A stretch of DNA of 64,000 bases from Aliivibrio finisterrensis_A (GTDB lineage Bacteria > Pseudomonadota > Gammaproteobacteria > Enterobacterales > Vibrionaceae). Both the position numbers and the translations under genes were made by a program. The notes below the pieces were generated by a model, which worked only from the letters and a program-made list of their open reading frames with translations, ran no database searches and was not told the DNA's origin. Position 1 is the first letter of the stretch. Every line of letters begins with the position of its first letter. The DNA lies in assembly GCF_004167675.1 (NCBI RefSeq), contig NZ_SEZQ01000014.1; one strand, given 5' to 3'. This document shows positions 53,458-61,436 of the stretch, in pieces.

Positions 53458-54411
53458 TTAAAACTTAACGAGTGCAGAACCCCAAGTGAAACCACCACCG
53501 AATGCTTCAAGCAATAACGTTTGGCCACGTTGAATTCTGCCATCACGTACCGCTTCATCCAATGCCGTTGGCACTGTTGCAGCCGAAGTATTACCGTGAC
53601 GATCGAGAGTAACAACAACCTGATCCATCGACATTGATAGCTTCTTCGCTGTTGCTTTAATAATTCGTAAATTGGCTTGGTGTGGAACTAACCAATCAAG
53701 CTCAGACTTATCCATTTGGTTTTCTTGAAGTGTTTCTTTCACCAAATTAGAAAGCTGTGTAACGGCAACTTTAAATACTTCATTACCAGCCATATGTAGC
53801 CATTTGTCTGCTTCTTCATTTTGTCGAGAAGGGACAGGTAAAGAAAGTAATTCACCGAACTTGCCATCAGCGTGCAAGTGAGTTGAAATAATTCCAGGCT
53901 CTTCACTTTGGCCAATAACAACCGCACCGGCACCATCACCAAATAAGATAACCGTAGAACGGTCTTCAGGATCACAGGTATGAGATACTGCATCAGAGCC
54001 AATAACAAGTACGTTTTTCGCCATACCCGTTTTGATATGTTGATCAGCAACACTCAATGCATAAACAAACCCAGAACAAGCTGCCGATAAATCAAATGCT
54101 GGACAGCCCTGAATTTCTAATAACCCTTGAACTTCACAAGCCGCAGAGGGGAATGAATATGTTGGTGTGCTTGTCGCTAAGATAATAAGATCAATATCGT
54201 TCTTATCTATACCGGCCATTTCAATTGCATTTACAGACGCAATATGACCCATAGTCGCTACAGATTCATTTTCACCGGCAATGCGACGCTCACTAATACC
54301 AGTTCGAGCTAAGATCCACTCATCACTAGTATCGACCATTTTTTCTAAATCCGCGTTTGTGCGAATTTGTGCTGGTAAATAGCTACCAGTACCTAAAATT
54401 TTGCTATACAT
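53458..54411 (-). CDS. fabH: Beta-ketoacyl-ACP synthase III
   Basis: Starts fatty acid synthesis by condensing acetyl-CoA with malonyl-ACP. 317 residues: C112 in LSAACSGFVYAL, His in WLVPHQANLRII and Asn in DRHGNTSAATVP. It follows plsX after 5 bases. Confidence 0.96.
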   Translation of the reverse strand: MYSKILGTGSYLPAQIRTNADLEKMVDTSDEWILARTGISERRIAGENESVATMGHIASVNAIEMAGIDKNDIDLIILATSTPTYSFPSAACEVQGLLEIQGCPAFDLSAACSGFVYALSVADQHIKTGMAKNVLVIGSDAVSHTCDPEDRSTVILFGDGAGAVVIGQSEEPGIISTHLHADGKFGELLSLPVPSRQNEEADKWLHMAGNEVFKVAVTQLSNLVKETLQENQMDKSELDWLVPHQANLRIIKATAKKLSMSMDQVVVTLDRHGNTSAATVPTALDEAVRDGRIQRGQTLLLEAFGGGFTWGSALVKF

Positions 54412-54416
54412 GAAGA

Positions 54417-55442
54417 CTAATAATGCCTCTCGAGTAAAACTGCCTCCAAGCGATCACTAATACGGTTAGGTATTTGTCGCTTGACCTCATGAACCGCTTC
54501 CTTGATGGCATTGTTAAAGGCAGAAATATCTGCACTTCCATGACTTTTCACAACAATGCCGCGCAATCCTATCAGACTTGCGCCGTTATACTGGTCGGGG
54601 TTCAGCTCTTTTAAGCTAGAAATGACATCACCAAAGAGCCATTTCGCTAAAATTTGTTTGAATTTTGATGCCACTAGGTGTGATTTTAGTTGATCTAAAA
54701 ATAAATGTGCAACGCCTTCACTGGTTTTCAGACAAACATTGCCGACAAACCCATCACACACTACTACATCTGCAATGCCTTTATAAAGTTTATCACCTTC
54801 GATATAGCCAATAAATTGAATATCTTGACATTGATGCAGCATCTCAGCACAACGTTTTATTTGATCATTACCTTTTATTTCTTCTTCACCAATGTTCAGT
54901 AGCGCGACTTTCGCTTTACGCCCTAAGGATTGTTCTGCTAATTCAGAACCCATTACAGCAAATTGAAACAGAGTTTCAGCATCACATGACACATTAGCGC
55001 CAAGATCTAACATCCAAGTACGTTGATTATTTTTCGTTGGTAATGGACTGATCAATGCTGGGCGTTCTACACCAGGAAGAAGTTTTAGAGTAAAACGAGA
55101 TAATCCCATTAGTGCGCCTGTATTACCTGCGCTAATACACGCTTGGGCATCTTTACTGGAAACTAAATCAAGGGCGACTCTCATTGAGCTACCACGACTG
55201 TGTCGAAGCGCTTTTGAAGGTGGTGTATTATTGCCAATAACACTATCGCTATGGACAATTAAAAATCTAGAGCTGGGGGTATAATTTAGATGTGCTAATT
55301 GTGTAGAAATCGCATGACGATCTCCAACAATAGTAATTTTTAGCTCTGGGAATTGTGACAATGCCTGCACGGCGGCAGGCACTGTAACTTGGGGACCGAA
55401 GTCCCCACCCATCGCATCAATTGCAATGGTTAGCTGCTGCAA
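54417..55442 (-). CDS. plsX: Phosphate acyltransferase PlsX
   Basis: Converts acyl-ACP to acyl-phosphate for phospholipid synthesis. 341 residues with IAIDAMGGDFGPQVTVPAAV at the start, SAGNTGALMGLSRFTL and VVCDGFVGNVCLKTSEG as family signatures. Ten bases after rpmF. Confidence 0.95.
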   Translation of the reverse strand: MQQLTIAIDAMGGDFGPQVTVPAAVQALSQFPELKITIVGDRHAISTQLAHLNYTPSSRFLIVHSDSVIGNNTPPSKALRHSRGSSMRVALDLVSSKDAQACISAGNTGALMGLSRFTLKLLPGVERPALISPLPTKNNQRTWMLDLGANVSCDAETLFQFAVMGSELAEQSLGRKAKVALLNIGEEEIKGNDQIKRCAEMLHQCQDIQFIGYIEGDKLYKGIADVVVCDGFVGNVCLKTSEGVAHLFLDQLKSHLVASKFKQILAKWLFGDVISSLKELNPDQYNGASLIGLRGIVVKSHGSADISAFNNAIKEAVHEVKRQIPNRISDRLEAVLLERHY

Positions 55443-55452
55443 AGCGTCAACC

Positions 55453-55623
55453 TTACTTGTTGATTACCTTGCGGCCACGGTAGTAACCGTCAGCTGTAAC
55501 GTTGTGACGAAGGTGAGTTTCGCCACTAGTTGCGTCTACAGATAATGCACTTGTAGTTAGTGCATCGTGTGAACGACGCATGCCACGCATTGAACGTGAT
55601 TTCTTGCTCTTTTGTACGGCCAT
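55453..55623 (-). CDS. rpmF: 50S ribosomal protein L32
   Basis: 56 residues: MAVQKSKKSRSMRGMRRSHD and a C-terminal part with TGETHLRHNVTADGYYRGRK. All features of the bacterial L32; the zinc-cysteine version is not used here (no cysteines). Between yceD and plsX, as in all gammaproteobacteria. Confidence 0.97.
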   Translation of the reverse strand: MAVQKSKKSRSMRGMRRSHDALTTSALSVDATSGETHLRHNVTADGYYRGRKVINK

Positions 55624-55639
55624 GGACCCTACTCCTCAA

Positions 55640-56161
55640 TTACTGTTGTTTTAAAGATTTTAAAACATCAAACGGATTCGGTTTCTCTTCCTCTTCAGGA
55701 ATTTCACCAAATACCAAATTGTTAGATTTGACCTGACAGTCTTTTATGTCATGCATAGCGACTTGCGGCAACGCTAGAATGAACTCATCAGTTACCAACT
55801 CAACGAGATCAACTTCACCCATTTCATTTAAATCTACAAGCTCATATTCCTCAGGAATTAGAGCTGCCTTTTCTTCGCTTAAAAAAGGCGTACACTTAAA
55901 TGATACATTTAGGTGATGTTCAAAATTTTCATTACAGCGTTGACATTCCAACAACACGGTGACGTTAGCTTTACCAGAGATAACGGCTAGTCGTTGTTCG
56001 TCAACTTTAAATGACATAGTGACTTCAGCATCACTTTTCACATCTACAGTAGATTCAGCCAAACGCTTTAAAATATTAGATTGGATGATTCCATCATAGT
56101 CTAATCTTCGTTGAGCGGTTTGGAATGCATCAACTGTTCGTGGTAATTTTACCTTTTGCAT
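55640..56161 (-). CDS. yceD: YceD (DUF177) protein
   Basis: 173 residues. N-terminal MQKVKLPRTVDAFQTAQRRL and LECQRCNENF match E. coli YceD along the whole length. The family is linked to 23S rRNA/ribosome synthesis and is fused by position to rpmF. There is no ribosome site: the promoter's -10 box ends 10 bases before the ATG, so the mRNA would have a 0-5 base leader. Confidence 0.93.
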   Translation of the reverse strand: MQKVKLPRTVDAFQTAQRRLDYDGIIQSNILKRLAESTVDVKSDAEVTMSFKVDEQRLAVISGKANVTVLLECQRCNENFEHHLNVSFKCTPFLSEEKAALIPEEYELVDLNEMGEVDLVELVTDEFILALPQVAMHDIKDCQVKSNNLVFGEIPEEEEKPNPFDVLKSLKQQ

Positions 56162-56170
56162 AGGGCGCGC

Positions 56171-56199
56171 ATCTTATCTTTCTAAAGCCTTCGAGTCAA
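56171..56199 (-). promoter_or_regulatory. Promoter of the yceD-rpmF-plsX-fab operon
   Basis: On the minus strand TTGACT (56199-56194), exactly 17 bases, TAAGAT (56176-56171). A GC-only discriminator GCGCGCCC follows, typical of promoters repressed by (p)ppGpp. Predicted transcript start is within about 5 bases of the yceD ATG. Confidence 0.7.
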
Positions 56200-56295
56200 A
56201 GAAAAATGGCAAAAATTATGCTTTTTTTCTTCCCAGTTGCTATTTCAGCAGAGTTACTAATAATAAACGAAAAATTTAAGAAGAAGAACCTACTT

Positions 56296-56877
56296 ATGCA
56301 ATCAAAACTCATTCTAGCCTCAACATCGCCTTTTCGACGTTCGATCTTAGAGAAGATCCAGTGCCCTTTTGATGCAATTTCACCCGTTTGTGACGAAACT
56401 CCGCTGAATAATGAATCACCTAAAGAGCTAGTCACTCGATTAGCGGAACAAAAAGCACGATCTTGTGGAATAGAAGATCCACACCATTTGATCATTGGAT
56501 CCGACCAAGTGTGCGTTATTAATGGCGATATTATTGGAAAACCACTGACTCGCGAAAAAGCCATTTCCCAACTTCAAAAAGCCAGCGGCCAAATCATTAC
56601 CTTCTATACAGGGTTATCTTTATTAAATACCACCACAATGGCTGCTGAAACCCTTTGTGAAGAGTTTCACGTACACTTTCGGTCATTAGATACACAACAA
56701 ATAGAAAGCTACGTAGATAAAGAGATGCCACTTCATTGTGCAGGAAGCTTTAAGTGTGAAGGATTAGGAATTGCGTTATTCGATAAATTGGAAGGAAAAG
56801 ATCCCAATACATTAATTGGCCTTCCTCTGATCACATTGATTGATATGCTAAATCGTCAAGGATTTTCAGTGCTTTAG
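56296..56877 (+). CDS. yceF: Maf-like nucleotide pyrophosphatase YceF
   Basis: House-cleaning pyrophosphatase of the Maf fold; the E. coli homologue hydrolyses m7GTP. The frame is open from 56206, but the family starts with the motif at residue 31, LILASTSPFRRSILE, so the ATG at 56296 is used (193 residues). Further motifs are CDETP, GSDQVCVING and FDKLEGKDPNTLIGLP. The ribosome site is weak. Divergent from yceD. Confidence 0.92.
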   Translation: MQSKLILASTSPFRRSILEKIQCPFDAISPVCDETPLNNESPKELVTRLAEQKARSCGIEDPHHLIIGSDQVCVINGDIIGKPLTREKAISQLQKASGQIITFYTGLSLLNTTTMAAETLCEEFHVHFRSLDTQQIESYVDKEMPLHCAGSFKCEGLGIALFDKLEGKDPNTLIGLPLITLIDMLNRQGFSVL

Positions 56878-56894
56878 TTTTTATATAATCAAGT

Positions 56895-56929
56895 ATAAAA
56901 AGCGATAAGTGTCTATAACACTTATCGCT
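56895..56929 (-). terminator. Intrinsic terminator after rluC
   Basis: Stem AGCGATAAGTGT/ACACTTATCGCT (56901-56912 with 56918-56929) followed on the minus strand by T residues. On the plus strand no T-run follows, so it serves rluC. Confidence 0.85.
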
Positions 56930-56949
56930 ACCATTGCATTAGTGCGTGA

Positions 56950-57897
56950 CTATTTTTTAGCTCGTAAGCCTTTTAGTACTCGTTCTAATTTGTTTTCCAT
57001 TGGTGCGCTAATATCCATTAACTCTTCCGTACTTGGGTGAGTAAATTTAATATTTGCCGCATGCAAGAACAATCGATCTAAACCAAATTGTCCAGAGTAA
57101 GCATCAAATCGTCTATCGCCATAGCGATCATCCCAACCAATTGGATGGCCCGTATATTGAGCATGTACACGGATTTGATGCGTTCGACCAGTAATTGGGC
57201 TTGCTTGGATTAAGGTCGCTTGTTCAAATTTCTCTAAAATTTTAAAGCGCGTCTCAGAAGGCTTACCATTCGGGTTAACTCGAACAATACTGTTCACTTC
57301 ATTTTTTAGCAAAGGTGCATTCACGACCTTACATGTGTTTTTCCACTGTCCCATCACTAATGCAAAATAGTATTTTTGTACTGTCTTATTGCGGAACTGC
57401 TCTTGTAGTCGTCGTAATGCTGAACGCTTTTTAGCAACAAGTAGAATGCCAGACGTATCTCTATCAATTCGGTGAACAAGCTCTAAAAAACGCGCATCAG
57501 GGCGTAAAGCTCTTAATGCTTCAATTGCACCGAATTTAAGACCACTGCCACCATGAACCGCTGTGCCTGAAGGTTTATTCAATATTAGAAGGTGATCATC
57601 TTCATAAATAATACAACTTTCAAGCTCAGACACTTTAGCTAATTTAACACTTGGTAAATCAAGCGCTGTAGGTTCTGGTACTTTTACAGGAGGAATACGA
57701 ACCATATCGCCCTCTTGTAATTTGTATTCTGGTTTAATGCGTTTTTTATTTACGCGAACTTCACCTTTACGCACAATTCGATAAATCATGCTTTTAGGGA
57801 CATTTTTTAAGCGGGCAAGAAGAAAATTATCGATTCGTTGCCCTGCAAAATCGTCATCAATATCGACGAATTGCACTTTAGGTTTATCATCAGTCAT
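56950..57897 (-). CDS. rluC: 23S rRNA pseudouridine(955/2504/2580) synthase
   Basis: 315 residues: N-terminal S4 RNA-binding domain (to about residue 75), then the RluA-type catalytic domain with the aspartate in LVHRIDRDTSGILLVAKKRS and the motif ITGRTHQIRVHAQYTGHPI. Divergent from rne across a long leader, the same arrangement as in E. coli. Confidence 0.94.
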   Translation of the reverse strand: MTDDKPKVQFVDIDDDFAGQRIDNFLLARLKNVPKSMIYRIVRKGEVRVNKKRIKPEYKLQEGDMVRIPPVKVPEPTALDLPSVKLAKVSELESCIIYEDDHLLILNKPSGTAVHGGSGLKFGAIEALRALRPDARFLELVHRIDRDTSGILLVAKKRSALRRLQEQFRNKTVQKYYFALVMGQWKNTCKVVNAPLLKNEVNSIVRVNPNGKPSETRFKILEKFEQATLIQASPITGRTHQIRVHAQYTGHPIGWDDRYGDRRFDAYSGQFGLDRLFLHAANIKFTHPSTEELMDISAPMENKLERVLKGLRAKK

Positions 57898-57963
57898 TTC
57901 TACATTCTACTGTCTTAATTCTAATTGATGAACCTTTTTTAGCTCACTTTCAAATAATGAAGA

Positions 57964-57992
57964 TTGCTGCGGTTTAATCTGACTGTTATAGT
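57964..57992 (+). promoter_or_regulatory. Likely rne promoter
   Basis: TTGCTG (57964-57969), 17 bases, TATAGT (57987-57992). Predicted start about 57999, giving a leader of about 340 bases, close to the E. coli rne leader (361). Confidence 0.55.
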
Positions 57993-57998
57993 TAGCCT

Positions 57999-58339
57999 CT
58001 GAAATTAGCCCAGATGGCTATTTCTTCACCTTGGTGAGCATAAAAGCACCAAAAGAACTAAAAATATACTGCTCGAATGCGGTGATGCGGCAATTGGCGT
58101 AAGACATCTATACTGCTTTGAGTTTTTTTGCTTGTTATGCCTAAACCATTTTTTATGTTTTAACGACCGCGAATAATTGCGGATCAGCACTATTTATCGA
58201 TAGTGTTGATGTGGATTGTGCCCTAGAGCATCCCTGAGTTCCAGCCGTGAGGCTGCACATGTAATCAGCCTTGGGATCTGGCACCATTTGAAATGGAAGT
58301 GGACAAACAAGCTCGACAATTTGTAATGAGTATTCCCTA
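57999..58339 (+). ncRNA. Structured rne 5' leader (rne5-like autoregulatory element)
   Basis: Contains the short hairpin CCGC-GAATAATT-GCGG (58167-58182), which I recognise from the RNase E feedback element, followed by CACTAT/ATAGTG (58188-58205) and CAGCC/GGCTG (about 58242-58255). In E. coli RNase E binds such hairpins and cleaves its own mRNA, keeping its level constant. The match is by eye; a covariance search would settle it. Confidence 0.65.
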
Positions 58340-61297
58340 ATGAAAAGAATGTTGATTAACGCAACCCAAAAGGAAGAGTTGCGCGTCGCATTAGTTGATG
58401 GCCAACGCCTTTTTGATCTTGATATCGAAAGCCCTGGTCACGAATCTAAGAAAGCAAATATTTATAAAGGCAAAATCACACGTATCGAACCAAGCTTGGA
58501 AGCAGCTTTTGTTGATTACGGTGCTGATCGCCACGGTTTCCTTCCCCTTAAGGAAATTGCAAAAGAATATTTCCCTCAAGGTTACACTTATCAAGGCCGT
58601 CCAAACATCAAGGACGTTTTGAAAGAAGGCCAAGAAGTAATTGTTCAAGTTGAAAAAGAAGAGCGTGGCAACAAAGGCGCTGCTTTAACAACTTTCATTT
58701 CTCTTGCTGGTAGCTACCTTGTTCTTATGCCAAATAACCCTCGAGCTGGCGGTATTTCTCGTCGTATCGAAGGTGAAGAGCGCACTCAACTTAAAGCAGC
58801 ATTAAGCACATTAGAACTACCTCAGGGTATGGGTCTAATTGTTCGTACTGCGGGTGTTGGTAAATCTGCAGAAGAACTTGAGTGGGACTTAAACGTACTC
58901 CTAAATCATTGGGAAGCGGTTAAGCACGCATCAGAATCAAATCAAGCACCTTTCCTAATTCACCAAGAAAGTAACGTTATTGTTCGTGCAATCCGCGATT
59001 ACTTACGTCGTGATATTGGCGAAATCTTGATTGATAGCCCAAAAATCTTTGACCGTGCTCGTCAACACATTCAACTTATTCGCCCAGATTTCTTATCTCG
59101 CGTTAAGCTGTATGAAGGCGAAATACCACTGTTTAGCCACTATCAAATCGAAAGCCAGATTGAATCTGCTTTTGAACGTGAAGTGCGCTTACCTTCTGGT
59201 GGCTCAATTGTTATTGACCCAACAGAGGCACTAACTTCTATTGATATCAACTCTGCTCGTGCAACAAAAGGCGGCGATATCGAAGAAACAGCACTAAATA
59301 CTAACCTAGAAGCCGCAGATGAAATTGCTCGTCAATTACGTTTACGTGACCTAGGTGGCCTAGTTGTTATCGACTTCATTGATATGACGCCTGTTCGTCA
59401 TCAACGTGAAGTAGAAAACCGTATGCGTGAAGCGGTTCGTATGGACCGTGCTCGTGTACAAATTGGTCGTATTTCTCGCTTCGGTCTTCTAGAAATGTCT
59501 CGCCAACGCTTAAGCCCGTCTTTAGCTGAAGCAAGTCACCACATTTGTCCTCGTTGTACGGGTACTGGTGTTGTTCGTGATAATGAATCACTAGCACTGT
59601 CTGTTTTACGTTTAATTGAGGAAGAGTCTCTAAAAGACAATACAACTCAAGTTCTTGCTGTTGTTCCTGTCTCTATTGCTTCTTACCTACTCAATGAAAA
59701 ACGTCGTTCAGTTCAACACATTGAAAAATTCCACAATGTTCGTGTAATCATTGTTCCTAACTCTGATATGGAAACACCTCACTTTGAAGTGATTCGTATC
59801 CGTGATGGTGAAGAACAAGAAATGCTTTCATACCTTCTACCTAAGAAACTAGAAGCGTTACGTGAAGCAGAAGCAAAAGAAGCCCCTGCGGTTAATATTG
59901 CTCCTAGAAAACGCGAAGAACCTGTTCTTCAGGGCTTCACTGCTCCAGCTCAAGCAGCTCCAGTTGCGAAAGTGCAAGAAACACAAGCACCAGAAATAAA
60001 AGCAACTGCTGAAGAAAAGCCGGGGATAATTAGTCGTTTCTTCACTGCGATTGCAAACTTCTTCTCTGCACCAGAAGCAGCACCTGCTGAAACTGAGAAA
60101 AAAGTAGAAGAAGAAAAACCAACTCAGAGTCGTAATCAAAACCGTAATAATGATCGTCGTCGTAACGAAAATGGTCGTAATAACCGCAACAATCGTCGTA
60201 ACGGTAATGATAACCGCAACAACAACGAAAATCGCACTGATAATCGTCGTGGTAAAAAAGTTGAAGATAATGCAACTAAGCCAGTTAAAGTAGCGGCTGA
60301 AAGCAAACCAACGAAACAACCTAAAGCTCGTAAGGAAATTGCAGAGCAAGGGCTTCAATTAGCAGCAGAAGCACAACAAGTACCTGCGCAACCTTCTGAT
60401 AAACCAGCTGAAAAACGCGAAAAAACGGTTCAAGTTAAACAACGCCGTCAACGCCGTCAGTTGCAAAAGAAAGTACGTACAGGTAAAGCAGTAGAAGCGG
60501 AAGTAGAAGTTCCTGTTGAAGTAGCAACAACAGAAACCCAAGCACAAGTTACTACGCCTGTAGAAGCAAATACTGAGAAGAATACAGAACGTAAAGAAGG
60601 CCAACGTCGTAACCGTCGTTCACCTCGCCACTTACGTGCAAGTGGTCAACGTCGTCGTCGTCGTGATCGTCGTCCTGTGAATCCTGCTCGTCTATTTGCT
60701 GGTGTTGCGTCTCCTGAAATGGCGATGGGTAAAGCTTACCCTGACTATGCTCGCATCTTAGAGATGAAACAAGCAAAACGCCAACAAGAGAAGTTCATTG
60801 ATAATGAAACTCAAAATGCACAAGACCAAGCAAGTCAATCCACTACAGTAAAAGCTCAAATCGGTGGTGTTGCATTCCCTGAAATGGCTATGGGCAAAGT
60901 GTTACTGCCTTATGTTCCTGCTAATAAAGCAGAAGCAATAGTAGAAGCGCCTGTAGTAACAGCTCAAGCTGAGGCTCCAGTAATTAGTGAAGTACCAGCA
61001 ACTGCAGAAGCACCAGTAGCGGAGCAGAAGGTTGAAGTAAAAGAAGCTCCTGTAACTCCTGCTGAAATTGCAGTAGTAGAGACATCAGCATCAACGACAA
61101 CTGTTGTTGCTGAAAAGCCTCAATATAAAGGTCACGCTTCTTCTGGAATGACTAAAGCAACAGGTCCAACAGAGATTAAAGAAATCACTGTTACGGCTAC
61201 TGCATTTAGAACTGAGCGCTTTGAACCAAAACAAGCTGGTAGTCAAACAGCTACTTCTCAAGCAAGTGCAGCAATGGCGAAAACAGCAGGTTTATAA
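58340..61297 (+). CDS. rne: Ribonuclease E
   Basis: Central endoribonuclease of mRNA decay and scaffold of the degradosome. 985 residues. The catalytic half has the S1 domain (about 35-125), the DNase I-like site with aspartates in VIDPTEALTSIDINSARATK and VVIDFIDMTP, and the zinc-link CPRCTGTG (about 404). The unstructured half has an amphipathic membrane-anchor helix ISRFFTAIANFFSA, Arg-rich RNA-binding regions (RRGK, RRSPRHLRASGQRRRRRD), and the enolase-site-like motif SPEMAMGKAYPDY. That motif occurs a second time as FPEMAMGKVLLPY about 60 residues later. The C-terminal tail has a PNPase-site-like QYKGHASSGMTKA. Confidence 0.96.
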   Translation: MKRMLINATQKEELRVALVDGQRLFDLDIESPGHESKKANIYKGKITRIEPSLEAAFVDYGADRHGFLPLKEIAKEYFPQGYTYQGRPNIKDVLKEGQEVIVQVEKEERGNKGAALTTFISLAGSYLVLMPNNPRAGGISRRIEGEERTQLKAALSTLELPQGMGLIVRTAGVGKSAEELEWDLNVLLNHWEAVKHASESNQAPFLIHQESNVIVRAIRDYLRRDIGEILIDSPKIFDRARQHIQLIRPDFLSRVKLYEGEIPLFSHYQIESQIESAFEREVRLPSGGSIVIDPTEALTSIDINSARATKGGDIEETALNTNLEAADEIARQLRLRDLGGLVVIDFIDMTPVRHQREVENRMREAVRMDRARVQIGRISRFGLLEMSRQRLSPSLAEASHHICPRCTGTGVVRDNESLALSVLRLIEEESLKDNTTQVLAVVPVSIASYLLNEKRRSVQHIEKFHNVRVIIVPNSDMETPHFEVIRIRDGEEQEMLSYLLPKKLEALREAEAKEAPAVNIAPRKREEPVLQGFTAPAQAAPVAKVQETQAPEIKATAEEKPGIISRFFTAIANFFSAPEAAPAETEKKVEEEKPTQSRNQNRNNDRRRNENGRNNRNNRRNGNDNRNNNENRTDNRRGKKVEDNATKPVKVAAESKPTKQPKARKEIAEQGLQLAAEAQQVPAQPSDKPAEKREKTVQVKQRRQRRQLQKKVRTGKAVEAEVEVPVEVATTETQAQVTTPVEANTEKNTERKEGQRRNRRSPRHLRASGQRRRRRDRRPVNPARLFAGVASPEMAMGKAYPDYARILEMKQAKRQQEKFIDNETQNAQDQASQSTTVKAQIGGVAFPEMAMGKVLLPYVPANKAEAIVEAPVVTAQAEAPVISEVPATAEAPVAEQKVEVKEAPVTPAEIAVVETSASTTTVVAEKPQYKGHASSGMTKATGPTEIKEITVTATAFRTERFEPKQAGSQTATSQASAAMAKTAGL

Positions 61298-61338
61298 TTT
61301 TTTAGGCAAATACCTTTAAAATAAATAACCAATAAAAT

Positions 61339-61376
61339 TAAGCAAGTTACATTTCGATGTAACTTGCTTTTTTTAT
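61339..61376 (+). terminator. Intrinsic terminator after rne
   Basis: Stem AAGCAAGTTACAT/ATGTAACTTGCTT (61340-61352 with 61357-61369) on a TTCG loop, then a T-run. Confidence 0.9.
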
Positions 61377-61436
61377 ATCTAATGCCGAATATACATTGAA
61401 GTTCATCACGCTTTTCTGTACGATTCTCCGTATACT

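Larger units (their letters stand above)
57898..58339. other. Divergent spacer rluC/rne
   Basis: 442 bases. Everything from about 57999 appears to be the rne leader (separate entry); the first ~60 bases hold the rluC promoter, not pinned down. Confidence 0.7.

Noticed and set aside
56196..56564. Minus-strand open frame of 122 codons opposite yceF
   Set aside because: Antisense to a clear Maf-family gene; its sequence has no recognisable domain.
59858..60358. Minus-strand open frame of 166 codons opposite the RNase E tail
   Set aside because: Product of the repetitive Arg/Lys/Glu codon use of the tail; no start signal and a nonsensical Phe/Thr-rich product.
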